This document shows positions 32,850 through 43,379 of a stretch of 43,527 nt of DNA, piece after piece. How positions within the stretch are numbered: the first letter of the stretch is position 1; each line of letters starts with the position of its first letter. The stretch is from Methylotenera sp. (GTDB taxonomy: Bacteria > Pseudomonadota > Gammaproteobacteria > Burkholderiales > Methylophilaceae), in assembly GCA_014378845.1 (NCBI GenBank), contig JACMNB010000014.1:1-43527 (forward strand), read 5' to 3'. Under the pieces are notes generated by a model that was not told where the DNA came from, did no database searches, and saw only the letters and a program-made list of their open reading frames with translations. The translations under genes and the position numbers were made by a program.

Positions 32850-33575
32850 TTAGTCCTCTATCACGGCCGTAGTATAAACGTCCTGCACATCATCCAACTC
32901 TTCCAACATATCTAATATTTTCTGCATTTTTACCGCATCATCACCCGTAAACACGGTTTCCATATTCGGCTTCATTATGACTTCTGCCACTACCGCTTTT
33001 AAGCCTGCGGCTTCCATCGCTTCTTTAACCGCCATAAAGTCATTCGGCGGCGTAATCACTTCTATGCTGCCGTCAATATCCGTCACAATATCTTCTGCAC
33101 CCGCTTCTAGCGCCACTTCCATCACTTTATCTTCACTAATACCCGGCTCATAAACCAATTGTCCGCAATGTTTAAACATAAATACCACGCTGCCGTCGGT
33201 GCCTAAATTGCCGCCATGTTTACTTAGCGCATGGCGCACATCCATCACCGCGCGTTGTTTGTTGTCGGTGAGGCAATCAATAATAATAGCCGCGCCATTA
33301 ATGCCGTAGCCTTCATAACGAATTTCTTCATAGTTAACGCCTTCTAGCTCGCCCGTGCCTTTTTTAATGGCGCGGGTGATATTATCGGCGGGCATGTTTT
33401 CTTCTTTAGCCTCGGCCACCGCTGCGCGCAGGCGTGGGTTCATGGCAGCATCGCCGCCGCCCATGCGGGCTGCCACGGTGATTTCTTTAATAATTTTGGT
33501 GAAAATTTTGCCGCGCTTGGCGTCTTGCCTGCCTTTACGGTGTTGAATGTTTGCCCATTTACTATGACCCGCCAT
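32850..33575 (-). CDS. yebC: YebC/PmpR family protein
   Basis: A 241-residue complete YebC (TACO1 family) protein with [20 protein letters not shown] at the start, [18 protein letters not shown] and the C-terminal [13 protein letters not shown]. The family has been described as transcriptional regulators (PmpR) and, more recently, as helpers of translation through proline-rich stretches. The latter is of interest because this window encodes a (Pro-Val)20 tract. It is first in the yebC-ruvC-ruvA cluster. Confidence 0.95.
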   Translation of the reverse strand: MAGHSKWANIQHRKGRQDAKRGKIFTKIIKEITVAARMGGGDAAMNPRLRAAVAEAKEENMPADNITRAIKKGTGELEGVNYEEIRYEGYGINGAAIIIDCLTDNKQRAVMDVRHALSKHGGNLGTDGSVVFMFKHCGQLVYEPGISEDKVMEVALEAGAEDIVTDIDGSIEVITPPNDFMAVKEAMEAAGLKAVVAEVIMKPNMETVFTGDDAVKMQKILDMLEELDDVQDVYTTAVIED

Positions 33576-33636
33576 AAACTTACCTTTACTACTTAATGAT
33601 TGTTTGAAAAGAGAATTTTATCATAAGCTAAGCTGG

Positions 33637-34548
33637 CTATTCTTGACCTTGTGCAACATTTACCGCTTGATGTTTGCGAATGGTAATTGTAGAAATGATG
33701 ACTAATGCCAACGCTATTAAGCCCATGCCAGCTAGTTCAATTTGATTAGGACGCTCGCCCAATTGCAACCAAGCGCAGGCCACTGCAATTACAGGAATCA
33801 ACATACTTGCCATGCTGGCTATCCCCGCTGGCAAACGTTGTAGGGCGTACATCCACAGTACCCAAGCCAAACTGCCGCTTAAAAAGATGCTATAGGTGAC
33901 GGTTAATATAAATGTTTGCGACCATACAATTGGCGGTGCGGGCATTAATAAGGCAACCACAACAATTGGCAAAGAACCCAGCAATGTTGGCCAAGCGGTA
34001 ATATTGAGTAAATCTAAATCTGGCCTACGCTGGTGTAATTTTTTGGACACAATCACTGATATTGCCCATGAAATTCCCGAGCCTAAAGCCATGAACATGC
34101 TAATGCCATCGCCTTTAATGTGCAGCGGATCAAATATTAGCGCGATGCCAAACAGCGCAAAAATCACCGCTAACCATTGCCAGCCTTGCACTTTTTCGCC
34201 CAACATTGGCCACGCAAATAATAGTACCCAAAATGGCATGGTGAAAGATAATACCGATGTTTTGCCAGCACCGCCAACTACTAAGGCCAAAATCAATAAA
34301 CCCGTAAAGCCGCATGTTTGCAGTAAACCTAGCGCCAACATAGTTGGAAACTCTTGCAGCTTAAGCGGCCTTTTGGTGATGATTAACACTAAAAATAACA
34401 TCAACGCGCCAATAAACGTGCGCAGCGCTGCAAATTGAAACGGGCTGGCATATTGTATTGCCAGCTTCATCACAATCCAGTTATAGCCCCAAATAAGCGT
34501 GAGTAAAAACAGTGCAAAAAAGGCTTTGATAATTGTATTATTTTTCAT
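33637..34548 (-). CDS. EamA/DMT-family transporter
   Basis: A 303-residue inner-membrane protein with about ten hydrophobic segments in two EamA repeats (FALFLLTLIWGYNWIVMKLA for the first; GSGISWAISVIVSKKL for the second). Family members export amino acids or other small metabolites; the substrate is not evident. It is upstream of yebC on the same strand (61-base gap) and divergent from the CBS gene. Confidence 0.9.
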   Translation of the reverse strand: MKNNTIIKAFFALFLLTLIWGYNWIVMKLAIQYASPFQFAALRTFIGALMLFLVLIITKRPLKLQEFPTMLALGLLQTCGFTGLLILALVVGGAGKTSVLSFTMPFWVLLFAWPMLGEKVQGWQWLAVIFALFGIALIFDPLHIKGDGISMFMALGSGISWAISVIVSKKLHQRRPDLDLLNITAWPTLLGSLPIVVVALLMPAPPIVWSQTFILTVTYSIFLSGSLAWVLWMYALQRLPAGIASMASMLIPVIAVACAWLQLGERPNQIELAGMGLIALALVIISTITIRKHQAVNVAQGQE

Positions 34549-34624
34549 GGTTGATTAACATAATTGGCTAATTGCATTATAAGGTGTATATTTTTTATTC
34601 GCGCGACATTAGTGGGAGCAAATC

Positions 34625-35056
34625 ATGAAAACATTACAACAAGTTTTAGATGACAAAAAACATAAAGAAATCATTTCAATTGCGCCCAATCGCCCGGTGT
34701 TTGATGCTTTGGTGATATTGGCTGAATACAAAATTGGCGCGTTGGCGGTGATTCAAGACGGCAAATTAGTCGGCATATTTTCAGAGCGTGATTACGCGCG
34801 CGAGGTTATTTTGCAAGGCCGCTCATCTAAAACCACGCAAATTAGTGAGGTGATGACTGCCGAGGTAATTACTGGAAAACCGACTGATTTGGTTGAAAAT
34901 ACCATGAGCATAATGAGTGAAAAACGCATTCGCCATTTACCCGTTGTAGATGGCGACAAGCTAATAGGCATGCTATCTCTGGGCGATTTGGTAAAAGAAA
35001 CCATTGCCTACCAACAGCGTTTAATTAGGGAGTTGGAAGGTTATATAAAAGGCTAG
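34625..35056 (+). CDS. CBS-domain-pair protein
   Basis: A 143-residue soluble protein made of two CBS domains (SIAPNRPVFDALVILAEYKIGALAVI with FSERDYARE; and MTAEVITGKPTDLV with IRHLPVVDGDKLIGMLSLGDL, in pieces). CBS pairs bind adenine nucleotides and sense energy status. There is no attached effector domain. GGGAGC lies 6 bases before the ATG. It stands alone on the plus strand. Confidence 0.9.
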   Translation: MKTLQQVLDDKKHKEIISIAPNRPVFDALVILAEYKIGALAVIQDGKLVGIFSERDYAREVILQGRSSKTTQISEVMTAEVITGKPTDLVENTMSIMSEKRIRHLPVVDGDKLIGMLSLGDLVKETIAYQQRLIRELEGYIKG

Positions 35057-35081
35057 ACTTGCGATTGTTTATATTTTTGTA

Positions 35082-35255
35082 CTTCGACAATTCTCCTTCG
35101 ACAATTCTCCTTCGACAAGCTTCCTTCGACATGCTTCCTTCGACAAGCTTCCTTCGACAAGCTTCCTTTGACAAGCTCAGGACGAAAGGATTTTTTATAT
35201 AGTGATCATTCATAACCGTTCGTCCTGAGCTTGTCGAAGGAAGCTTGTCGAAGGA
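35082..35255. repeat. 14-bp tandem array inside an inverted repeat
   Basis: Seven consecutive 14-bp units of the form CTTCGACAAGCTTC start at 35082, 35096, 35110, 35124, 35138, 35152 and 35166, the first two with AATTC and the last leading into CAGGACGAAAGG. After a 40-base centre the opposite strand pattern returns as GTTCGTCCTGAGCTTGTCGAAG plus one more unit (35218-35255, in pieces). It is a REP-type inverted repeat in which one arm has been expanded by duplication. Confidence 0.88.
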
Positions 35256-35266
35256 CAAAAAATTAT

Positions 35267-35686
35267 CTATTCGCCGATAATTTTTATCAGCACACGCTTA
35301 TTACGCCTGCCATCAAATTCACCGTAAAAAATCTGCTCCCACGGCCCAAAATCCAGCTTGCCTTCAGTTACCGCAACCACCACTTCACGGCCCATTATTT
35401 GGCGCTTAATGTGTGCATCTGCATTGTCCTCGCCCGTATCGTTATGGCGATAACCGCTAACGGGCTCGTGCGGGGCGAGCTTTTCTAGCCACACTTTGTA
35501 GTCACTATGCAAACCGCGCTCATCATCATTTATAAACACGCTGGCAGAAATATGCATAGCGTTAATCAGCGCCAAACCTTCTTTTATACCGCTTTCGCGC
35601 AAGCATTCAACCACGTCATGCGTAATATTTTTAAAATCCATGCGCGATGGAATGTTAAACCACAGTTCTTTGCGATAGCTTTTCAT
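35267..35686 (-). CDS. yjbQ: YjbQ family (UPF0047) protein
   Basis: A 139-residue protein of the YjbQ/UPF0047 family, described as secondary thiamine-phosphate synthase activity; its true role is unclear. Typical parts are [23 protein letters not shown]-like [19 protein letters not shown], and [18 protein letters not shown] with conserved His and Asp residues. AAGGAGATAAC is a strong ribosome binding site. A terminator just upstream (35731) isolates it from the SoxYZ-like gene. Confidence 0.92.
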   Translation of the reverse strand: MKSYRKELWFNIPSRMDFKNITHDVVECLRESGIKEGLALINAMHISASVFINDDERGLHSDYKVWLEKLAPHEPVSGYRHNDTGEDNADAHIKRQIMGREVVVAVTEGKLDFGPWEQIFYGEFDGRRNKRVLIKIIGE

Positions 35687-35730
35687 TGTTATCTCCTTGT
35701 TTTGCTTATTTTACACGGTAATTTTAGCAA

Positions 35731-35754
35731 TAAAAAAGCCTCTTAATAGAGGCC
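35731..35754 (-). terminator. Terminator between the SoxYZ-like gene and yjbQ
   Basis: On the minus strand GCCTCTATTAAGAGGC forms a 6-bp stem followed by TTTTTTATTGC. It lies about 107 bases past the SoxYZ-like stop codon. Confidence 0.85.
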
Positions 35755-35827
35755 CAAACTAAAACAAATCATTTAACTGACTTCAATGCGAATTTAGCGT
35801 GGCTATTCAGTATAGCTTTTGCCTATA

Positions 35828-35853
35828 GATTGCCGCGCTTCGCTCGCAATGAC
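35828..35853. repeat. Half copy of the GATTGCCGCGC repeat
   Basis: GATTGCCGCGCTTCGCTCGC continuing into AATGAC matches the right arm of the inverted repeat at 36802-36877. It lies next to the stop codon of the SoxYZ-like gene. Confidence 0.7.
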
Positions 35854-35860
35854 TACATCA

Positions 35861-36673
35861 TTAGCTTTTCACTTCAAGCGCTTGACTAAAACTTTTACCT
35901 TCGTTATCAGTTGCTGTGACTTCCATTTTGCCTGGCGCATCTGGCACAAAATTAAATTTAAAATACGGATCTTCTGCCGTACCTACGCCCACATCCACCG
36001 TTAATACGTTTTTACCATTGTAATTAAAAGCGGTTTTGTTGATATAAAACGCGGGCACAAAGCCTTGCGAGACCAACTCGCGTTGCAAACCAGTGCGCAT
36101 GGGGTGTCTAATGTTAAACGTTGTTGCTGTGGCTGCGCCAAATTTTACTGGCTCTTCAACTTTAAATTTGATTTTACCAGCCGATGCGCGAATCGCCGCC
36201 TCGTCGCCATCTACCGTGCCGCCGCAGCCGCCAGCGGCGCGAATCTCGCGTGATGCCACGTACAATTTACCTGCGGCATCTTCACCCACCAGGCGCACAA
36301 ATGCGTCTGTTTCAAATCGAATACGTGTTGATAAATTAAAGTTACCCAGCGCATCGGTTAAATGATAAGTTGCCGTTAGTGGAATCGGGTTGGCATCGAC
36401 AAACGCGTACAGCTTAACAACTTTAACGCCTTTAGCTGCGGCGTTATCAATGCTATAAGTGACAGGCACTTGCGCCCCACTTTCGGCGCGGCGCGGCGCA
36501 TCCACTTTAATAAAGTCAACTTCTGTCATATCGCGTTTTGCAAAAAAGGCTTCTTTCATTACAGGCCACAATTTTGGATCAGGCTCTGCAAAAGCCGATG
36601 CGCTGCAAGCCAATAAAACTGTGCCTGCTAGAGCCATTAACAATTTAGGGCTTAATAATTTACTCATTCGCAT
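35861..36673 (-). CDS. Quinoprotein dehydrogenase-associated SoxYZ-like carrier
   Basis: A 270-residue periplasmic fusion of SoxY-like and SoxZ-like domains. The signal peptide ends SASAFA. The SoxY-like part ends in the sulfur-carrying motif GGCGG with C150; the SoxZ-like part follows (FNIRHPMRTGLQRE, PAFYINKTAFNYNGK, KFNFVPDAPGKMEVTATDNEG). In true Sox systems the cysteine carries sulfur intermediates; in this fused type, associated with PQQ dehydrogenases of methylotrophs, the role is unclear. No dehydrogenase gene is in this window. GGAG precedes the ATG at 36673 by 5 bases. Confidence 0.9.
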   Translation of the reverse strand: MRMSKLLSPKLLMALAGTVLLACSASAFAEPDPKLWPVMKEAFFAKRDMTEVDFIKVDAPRRAESGAQVPVTYSIDNAAAKGVKVVKLYAFVDANPIPLTATYHLTDALGNFNLSTRIRFETDAFVRLVGEDAAGKLYVASREIRAAGGCGGTVDGDEAAIRASAGKIKFKVEEPVKFGAATATTFNIRHPMRTGLQRELVSQGFVPAFYINKTAFNYNGKNVLTVDVGVGTAEDPYFKFNFVPDAPGKMEVTATDNEGKSFSQALEVKS

Positions 36674-36801
36674 ATATTCTCCGCAATATTGACTACCAAC
36701 TTTAACGCACTTAATAAGAAAACCGACTACACGATTTGATGCTTAGTTACCATTTTAGTTATATTTAAACACTTGTATGTGATGCCAGTCACACATAAGC
36801 A

Positions 36802-36877
36802 GTCATTGCGAGCCAAAGATTTATTGGCGCGGCAATCTACAGCGAGAAATGGATTGCCGCGCTACGCTCGCAATGAC
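36802..36877. repeat. Inverted repeat upstream of the SoxYZ-like gene
   Basis: GTCATTGCGAG...GGCGCGGCAATCTAC and GGATTGCCGCGCTACGCTCGC..AATGAC form imperfect arms around AGCGAGAAAT. It occupies most of the gap between the VOC gene and the SoxYZ-like gene. Confidence 0.85.
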
Positions 36878-36899
36878 GATATACTACATTTTACTTGAG

Positions 36900-37328
36900 T
36901 CAAACATTACTCGGATCGCCCGAAGGACGCATCACGTAATCAGGATTCCAAAATTCTTCAAAATTAAGCTCCACACCGTTGCCAGCAGGGTCTTTCAAGT
37001 TAATCTGCCGCACCCCATTAGCCAAAATACGCGTACTAAAAGCCACCTTATTTGCACTCAAATGCGCTTCCATCGCTGGCATATCGGTGCAGGTAAAACT
37101 CACGTGGTCATAAGTGCCGTGTACATTTAATTGTGGCGGCGTTACGGTTTTATATTCTGCCAAATGCACCACATCGTTAGTACCAATATATAGCCAATAG
37201 CCATAAGTCGTACTCGCCACGCGTTTACCAACCGTTAAACCCAAAATATCGCAATAAAAATCGCGCAGCTTAAGCATAGTCTCGCGGTCGGTACGAAAAT
37301 TAACGTGATTGATTTCGGTAAGTGGCAT
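36900..37328 (-). CDS. VOC (glyoxalase/dioxygenase) family protein
   Basis: A 142-residue protein with two beta-alpha-beta-beta-beta units. Likely metal ligands are His in INHVNFRTD, His in GTYDHVSFTC and Glu in GNGVELNFEE. The exact reaction is unknown; relatives include glyoxalase-like and extradiol dioxygenase-like enzymes. It follows the DUF2442 gene by 20 bases and is probably co-transcribed. Confidence 0.88.
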   Translation of the reverse strand: MPLTEINHVNFRTDRETMLKLRDFYCDILGLTVGKRVASTTYGYWLYIGTNDVVHLAEYKTVTPPQLNVHGTYDHVSFTCTDMPAMEAHLSANKVAFSTRILANGVRQINLKDPAGNGVELNFEEFWNPDYVMRPSGDPSNV

Positions 37329-37348
37329 AATCGTTTGCTATGAGCTAA

Positions 37349-37615
37349 TTATTTTGTGTGATATTCGACTGAAGGTCGCCCAGCAAGCAGCCCGACAATA
37401 TTAATATCTTGGTCTAATTCTGGCCAATGAATACCCACGCCATTGCCCATTAACTCATATGTCGAGCGCTTTGCAGGAGTAGCATTATGCAAGCGTGGAA
37501 ACCACACCAAAGGCGCAGAAAGCACACGCCCATCGGTTAATCTCACCACCAAATCGCTGTCAGATGTTTCCACAGATTGCGCGATTGGCTCAGCGTTTAA
37601 TGTTAAAGAAGTCAT
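37349..37615 (-). CDS. DUF2442 family protein
   Basis: An 88-residue DUF2442 protein with LVVRLTDGRVLSAPLVWFPRL and GVGIHWPELDQDINIVGLLAG. These small proteins are often found next to DUF4160 partners in toxin-antitoxin-like pairs; no such partner is seen here. GGAGGC lies upstream of the ATG at 37615. Confidence 0.9.
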   Translation of the reverse strand: MTSLTLNAEPIAQSVETSDSDLVVRLTDGRVLSAPLVWFPRLHNATPAKRSTYELMGNGVGIHWPELDQDINIVGLLAGRPSVEYHTK

Positions 37616-37754
37616 TCCAAGCCTCCAAAAATAGTGCAGTAGTGATACGGCGAATATAATACAAAATTGATTAAATTTGTAGGGTGGGGTTTAACCCCAG
37701 GCGTTAAATATTCCAATTGTGTCACGCGTAGGTTCAAGAACCCACGCTACTTGG

Positions 37755-38675
37755 CTATTCATCTACATAATAATCAGAATCAATCTTTTTAACTTCATAA
37801 GTTGCAGCTATTGATACGCCAACATTATTTTCAATCATCAATTTAGCCAATGCAAAACCATTCATTAACACCACTTTATTGCTGATATTTGTAACGTATT
37901 CTTGCGCTTCTTTAGTAAAGTCAGACGTTGTAATAAACACACCTTTATGCGCTCTTTGACCTTGTAAAGCACCTACAAATTTCTGAATTTCTGGGCGGCC
38001 TACTATACCTTCCCAACGTTTTGCCTGAATATAAATTGCATCTAAACCTAAACGATCTTCATCAATAATGCCGTCAATGCCGCCATCACCGCTACGGCCA
38101 ATAACGCGTGCCGCATTAGCTAATGTTCCGCCGTACCCCATTTTAACAAGTAACGCTACAACAAGACGCTCGAAAAATACTGGGGAGCAACTTTTGACAA
38201 TATCTAAAATTTCACCAGCTAAATTATCATTTATTTCTGCAATAACGCTCTCTAGAAGCTCTTCTGAAGGCACATCTTTAATTTCTTTAGCTACTACAGC
38301 TTCAGTTTGCTGCTTGGCTGGAATGCTTAGTTTCCACTTAGCATAGCCCTCGCTGCACGCTTCTAACAAACCAACTTCACCTAATTGAATTGCGTCATTG
38401 CCAGTATTAGATAGAGTCCATGTACCTTTTTCTTTGATTAAAAATCCAGATTTTATCGCGTCAATCGTGAAAAAATGTAAGATAGATACCCAGCGTGTAT
38501 TGCCAGTTTTTTCATATACAAATTTATCCCACTCGGTCAATTCAACAGACGACTCTATTCTGGTAATAACTTCTTTACCTGCTAGGGATCCACCTGCATC
38601 TTTGAGGATTTTAAAAGTAGCAAAAAGTAATTTTGCAGCTAAAGCTGTAGAAGGGGCAAGTGGTTTATTTGACAT
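37755..38675 (-). CDS. mrr: Mrr-type restriction endonuclease
   Basis: A type IV-like restriction enzyme that would cut modified DNA. From the ATG at 38675 (MSNKPLAPSTA) it has 306 residues: an N-terminal winged-helix Mrr_N domain (about 1-100; KFVYEKTGNTRWVSILHFF) and the Mrr catalytic domain with PD-(D/E)XK-type residues in RSGDGGIDGIIDED and YIQAKRW, then VGALQGQRAHKGVFITTSDFT. The frame runs 26 codons further up inside aspS, but those residues are only an aspS shadow. The ATG is one base after the aspS stop codon, so its expression depends on the aspS transcript. Cognate modification is unknown. Confidence 0.9.
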   Translation of the reverse strand: MSNKPLAPSTALAAKLLFATFKILKDAGGSLAGKEVITRIESSVELTEWDKFVYEKTGNTRWVSILHFFTIDAIKSGFLIKEKGTWTLSNTGNDAIQLGEVGLLEACSEGYAKWKLSIPAKQQTEAVVAKEIKDVPSEELLESVIAEINDNLAGEILDIVKSCSPVFFERLVVALLVKMGYGGTLANAARVIGRSGDGGIDGIIDEDRLGLDAIYIQAKRWEGIVGRPEIQKFVGALQGQRAHKGVFITTSDFTKEAQEYVTNISNKVVLMNGFALAKLMIENNVGVSIAATYEVKKIDSDYYVDE

Positions 38676-38676
38676 A

Positions 38677-40467
38677 TTAGACAACTGGAGTTTGTGTCCG
38701 AACTCGAATATGCAACTCTCGCAACTGTTTCTCATCCACCTCATTCGGCGCATTGGTCATCAAGCATTGCGCGCGCTGGGTTTTAGGGAAAGCAATCACA
38801 TCACGGATTGATTCTGCACCAGCCATTAAGGTCACAAGTCTATCTAGGCCGAAAGCCAAGCCGCCATGCGGTGGTGCGCCATATTGCAGCGCATCCAGCA
38901 AGAAGCCGAATTTTTCTTGGGCTTCTTCTTTGCTGATTTTAAGTGCATCAAATACTTTAGATTGCACTTCTGATTTATGAATACGCACTGAACCGCCACC
39001 AACTTCCCAACCGTTTAGTACCATGTCGTAAGCTTTGGAAAGCGCCGCGCCAGGGTTAGTGGTGAGCAAGTCTTCGTGGCCGTCTTTTGGTGCGGTAAAC
39101 GGGTGGTGTAATGCGGCCCAGCGGTCGTTTTCTTCGTCGTGTTCAAACATGGGAAAGTCCACCACCCACAATGGCGCCCATGCGCGACCATCGACGTGGC
39201 CTTTATCGTGGCCAACTTTTAAGCGTAGCGCGCCAAGTGCTTCGTTGACGATTTTGGTTTTATCCGCGCCAAAGAACACAATATCGCCATTCTGCGCGCC
39301 TGTGCGGTCGATTATGGCTTGCAGCGCTTTGTTGTGAATGTTTTTGACGATTGGGCTTTGCAGGCCTTCTTCGTTGAGTTTTGTCACATCGTTAATTTTG
39401 ATATAAGCCAAGCCTTTAGCGCCATAGATTTTCACAAACTCGGTGTAAGCGTCAATCTCGCTACGGGCAATCGCCGCGCCGGCAGGCACGCGCAGGGCGG
39501 CTACGCGGCCACCTGCCATATTAGCTGCGCCGCTAAACACTTTAAAATCGACATCTTTCATAACATCGGACAGCTCGGTGATTTCAAGCGTTACGCGCAT
39601 ATCGGGCTTGTCTGAGCCATATTTATGCATCGCATCATGAAAGCTCATGCGCGGAAAAGCAGCCGGCAAATCCACGTTTTGCACCGATTTCAACATTTGT
39701 CGAATCATCTCTTCGACAATGTCCATAATCTCGTTTTCGGTCATAAACGAGGTTTCAATATCCACTTGCGTAAATTCTGGCTGGCGATCAGCGCGCAAAT
39801 CTTCATCGCGGAAGCATTTGGTGATTTGAAAATAACGGTCGAAACCTGACACCATCAGCAATTGTTTAAACAACTGCGGTGATTGCGGCAGCGCGAAAAA
39901 CTGCCCTGCATGCACGCGGCTTGGCACGAGGTAATCGCGCGCGCCTTCTGGCGTGCTGCGCGTTAACATCGGCGTTTCCACTTCAATAAAGCCATTCACA
40001 TCGAGATAATCACGCAGAGTTTTTGCCACGCGATAACGTAGCATCATGTTTTTTTGCATAGCAGGGCGACGTAAATCGATGTAACGGTGCTGCAATCTCA
40101 CCGTTTCGGTTAAATTTTCGTCATCTAACATAAATGGCGGCGTGAGCGAGGCGTTTAAAATCTCAATTTCGGTTGCAAACATTTCCACCTCGCCAGTAGC
40201 TAAGTTAGCGTTGGTGGCACCTTCGGGGCGAGCGCGCACTTGGCAAATTACCTTAAGCACATATTCGCTACGCACGCTCTCTGCAATTTTAAAGGCGGCA
40301 ACCATATCAGGGTTAATTACAATTTGCGCCATGCCTTCACGATCGCGTAAATCAATAAATATAACGCCGCCGTGATCGCGCCTGCGATGCGCCCAGCCGC
40401 ATAAAGTAACGGTTTGGCCGATGTGGCTACGGTTTAATTGGCCGCAATAGTGTGTACGCATTGTCAT
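38677..40467 (-). CDS. aspS: Aspartyl-tRNA synthetase (probably non-discriminating)
   Basis: Class II synthetase of 596 residues, bacterial type with an insertion (GAD) domain. The OB anticodon domain is at the start ([34 protein letters not shown] in pieces). Class II motifs are seen in [21 protein letters not shown] (motif 1 region, in pieces), [22 protein letters not shown] (motif 2) and [16 protein letters not shown] (motif 3). A second ATG two codons in gives the more usual MRTHYCG start. Non-discriminating use for Asn is possible but not shown by the sequence here. Confidence 0.96.
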   Translation of the reverse strand: MTMRTHYCGQLNRSHIGQTVTLCGWAHRRRDHGGVIFIDLRDREGMAQIVINPDMVAAFKIAESVRSEYVLKVICQVRARPEGATNANLATGEVEMFATEIEILNASLTPPFMLDDENLTETVRLQHRYIDLRRPAMQKNMMLRYRVAKTLRDYLDVNGFIEVETPMLTRSTPEGARDYLVPSRVHAGQFFALPQSPQLFKQLLMVSGFDRYFQITKCFRDEDLRADRQPEFTQVDIETSFMTENEIMDIVEEMIRQMLKSVQNVDLPAAFPRMSFHDAMHKYGSDKPDMRVTLEITELSDVMKDVDFKVFSGAANMAGGRVAALRVPAGAAIARSEIDAYTEFVKIYGAKGLAYIKINDVTKLNEEGLQSPIVKNIHNKALQAIIDRTGAQNGDIVFFGADKTKIVNEALGALRLKVGHDKGHVDGRAWAPLWVVDFPMFEHDEENDRWAALHHPFTAPKDGHEDLLTTNPGAALSKAYDMVLNGWEVGGGSVRIHKSEVQSKVFDALKISKEEAQEKFGFLLDALQYGAPPHGGLAFGLDRLVTLMAGAESIRDVIAFPKTQRAQCLMTNAPNEVDEKQLRELHIRVRTQTPVV

Positions 40468-40513
40468 ATAAGTATTAGTTCTATAAAGATTTTACAAAAA
40501 TTACTGTTATTGA

Positions 40514-41146
40514 TTAAAGTTGAGTGGCTTGAAAACGAAGTTGTTGTGTTGTGCGGTGGGGTTTTGGCGTAACTGTGCCCATACTAATAATGTATTTCAA
40601 GGCCTCGTCCACGCTCATGTCCAGCTCAATCACATCGGCTTTGGGCATCATCAAAAAAAAGCCAGAAGTTGGATTAGGCGTGGTGGGCACATAAATACTC
40701 ACATAATCGCCATGTAAATGATTTACCACATCGCCGCCAGGTACGCCCGTGACAAAGGCAATGGTCCAACTGCCTTGGCGGGGATATTGCACCAGCACGG
40801 CTTTGCGAAAAGCGTTGCCCGAATCTGAAAATAGCGTATCAGATACCTGCTTAACGCTAGAATAAATGGTTTTAACAAACGGAACACGCGCTAAAAAAGA
40901 CTCCCACAACACAATCAGTTGGCGTCCAAATATGTTGGTTGCAATCAAACCTGTGACAAAAATCGTCACTAATGTCAGTAATGCGCCAACGCCTGGCAGC
41001 TCAAAACCAACTAAATTTTTGGGTCGCCAAGCTTCTGGCAACAATAATAAGCTTTGGTCCATGGTGTGAATTAGTGTTACCAACACCCAAATGGTGATAA
41101 ATAAGGGCACTAACACCAACAAACCAGTAATGAAGTATTTTTTCAT
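40514..41146 (-). CDS. DUF502 family membrane protein
   Basis: A 210-residue inner-membrane protein with two helices (FITGLLVLVPLFITIWVLV; GALLTLVTIFVTGLIATNIFG in pieces) and a conserved soluble part (VPFVKTIYSSVKQVSDTLF, GDYVSIYVPTTPNPTSGFFLMMP). DUF502 proteins have no settled function in bacteria and resemble plant COV proteins. It sits between fmdB and aspS, its usual place in betaproteobacteria. Confidence 0.92.
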   Translation of the reverse strand: MKKYFITGLLVLVPLFITIWVLVTLIHTMDQSLLLLPEAWRPKNLVGFELPGVGALLTLVTIFVTGLIATNIFGRQLIVLWESFLARVPFVKTIYSSVKQVSDTLFSDSGNAFRKAVLVQYPRQGSWTIAFVTGVPGGDVVNHLHGDYVSIYVPTTPNPTSGFFLMMPKADVIELDMSVDEALKYIISMGTVTPKPHRTTQQLRFQATQL

Positions 41147-41177
41147 TTGTTATATCAATTAGTTATAAACAAAATGC

Positions 41178-41447
41178 TTAATGGCAAGCGCAACCCGGCG
41201 CGCAACTGGCGGCTGGCGCTTCGGTAATGCTAGCTTTGTTAGAGACATCCGTTTTATTCACTTTTTTGTCTTTAAAATCAGAGGCATACCAGCCCGTTCC
41301 ATTTAGCTGAAAGCTGGGCGCAGAAAGCATTTTGCTAAATGCTTTTTGACTACATTTTGGGCAAACTATTGTGCCTTCGTCGCCGCTTTTGCGTAGCAGC
41401 TCATCTTTAAAATTGCAGCTTGTGCATTGAAAATCATATATTGGCAT
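41178..41447 (-). CDS. FmdB-type zinc ribbon protein
   Basis: An 89-residue regulatory-type protein starting MPIYDFQCTSCNFKDELL, with a zinc ribbon made by CTSC and CPKC. The C-terminus is Cys/His-rich (SCAPGCACH) and may bind an additional metal ion. It is the first gene of the fmdB-DUF502-aspS-mrr cluster. Confidence 0.92.
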   Translation of the reverse strand: MPIYDFQCTSCNFKDELLRKSGDEGTIVCPKCSQKAFSKMLSAPSFQLNGTGWYASDFKDKKVNKTDVSNKASITEAPAASCAPGCACH

Positions 41448-41600
41448 GGTTTTCGCTTTTAACCTTCTGATAATTCAAAAGTTAGATTATAACTGATGTG
41501 ACTAAAATTTTTAATGCATTAATATTTTAGAAAAACCCGTAGCTATTCTAATGCCTACATTTTTGCGGCATTAACTTCTAATGATAAAAAAGGCAAGAAT

Positions 41601-43301
<1,701 letters not shown>

Positions 43302-43335
43302 TAAAGCAATATAAAAAGTTAAACTTTTGAACAAT

Positions 43336-43361
43336 AAAAAGCCCGCATTTGCGGGCTTTTT
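43336..43361. terminator. Bidirectional terminator between the FecR gene and ssb
   Basis: AAAAAGCCCGCATTTGCGGGCTTTTT has a 7-bp G/C stem with A5 and T5 tails on the two sides, so it can serve both convergent genes. It lies 34 bases after the FecR gene stop and 18 bases after the ssb stop. Confidence 0.93.
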
Positions 43362-43379
43362 GTTAATTTAAAGTTAAGT

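Noticed and set aside
35082-35180. Possible CRISPR array
   Set aside because: Units are 14 bp and directly adjacent with no spacers, and no cas genes are present; it is a tandem repeat.
35025-35258. Minus-strand frame with SLSKEACRR repeats
   Set aside because: Spurious translation of the 14-bp TTCGACAAGC array; such peptides are well-known annotation errors.
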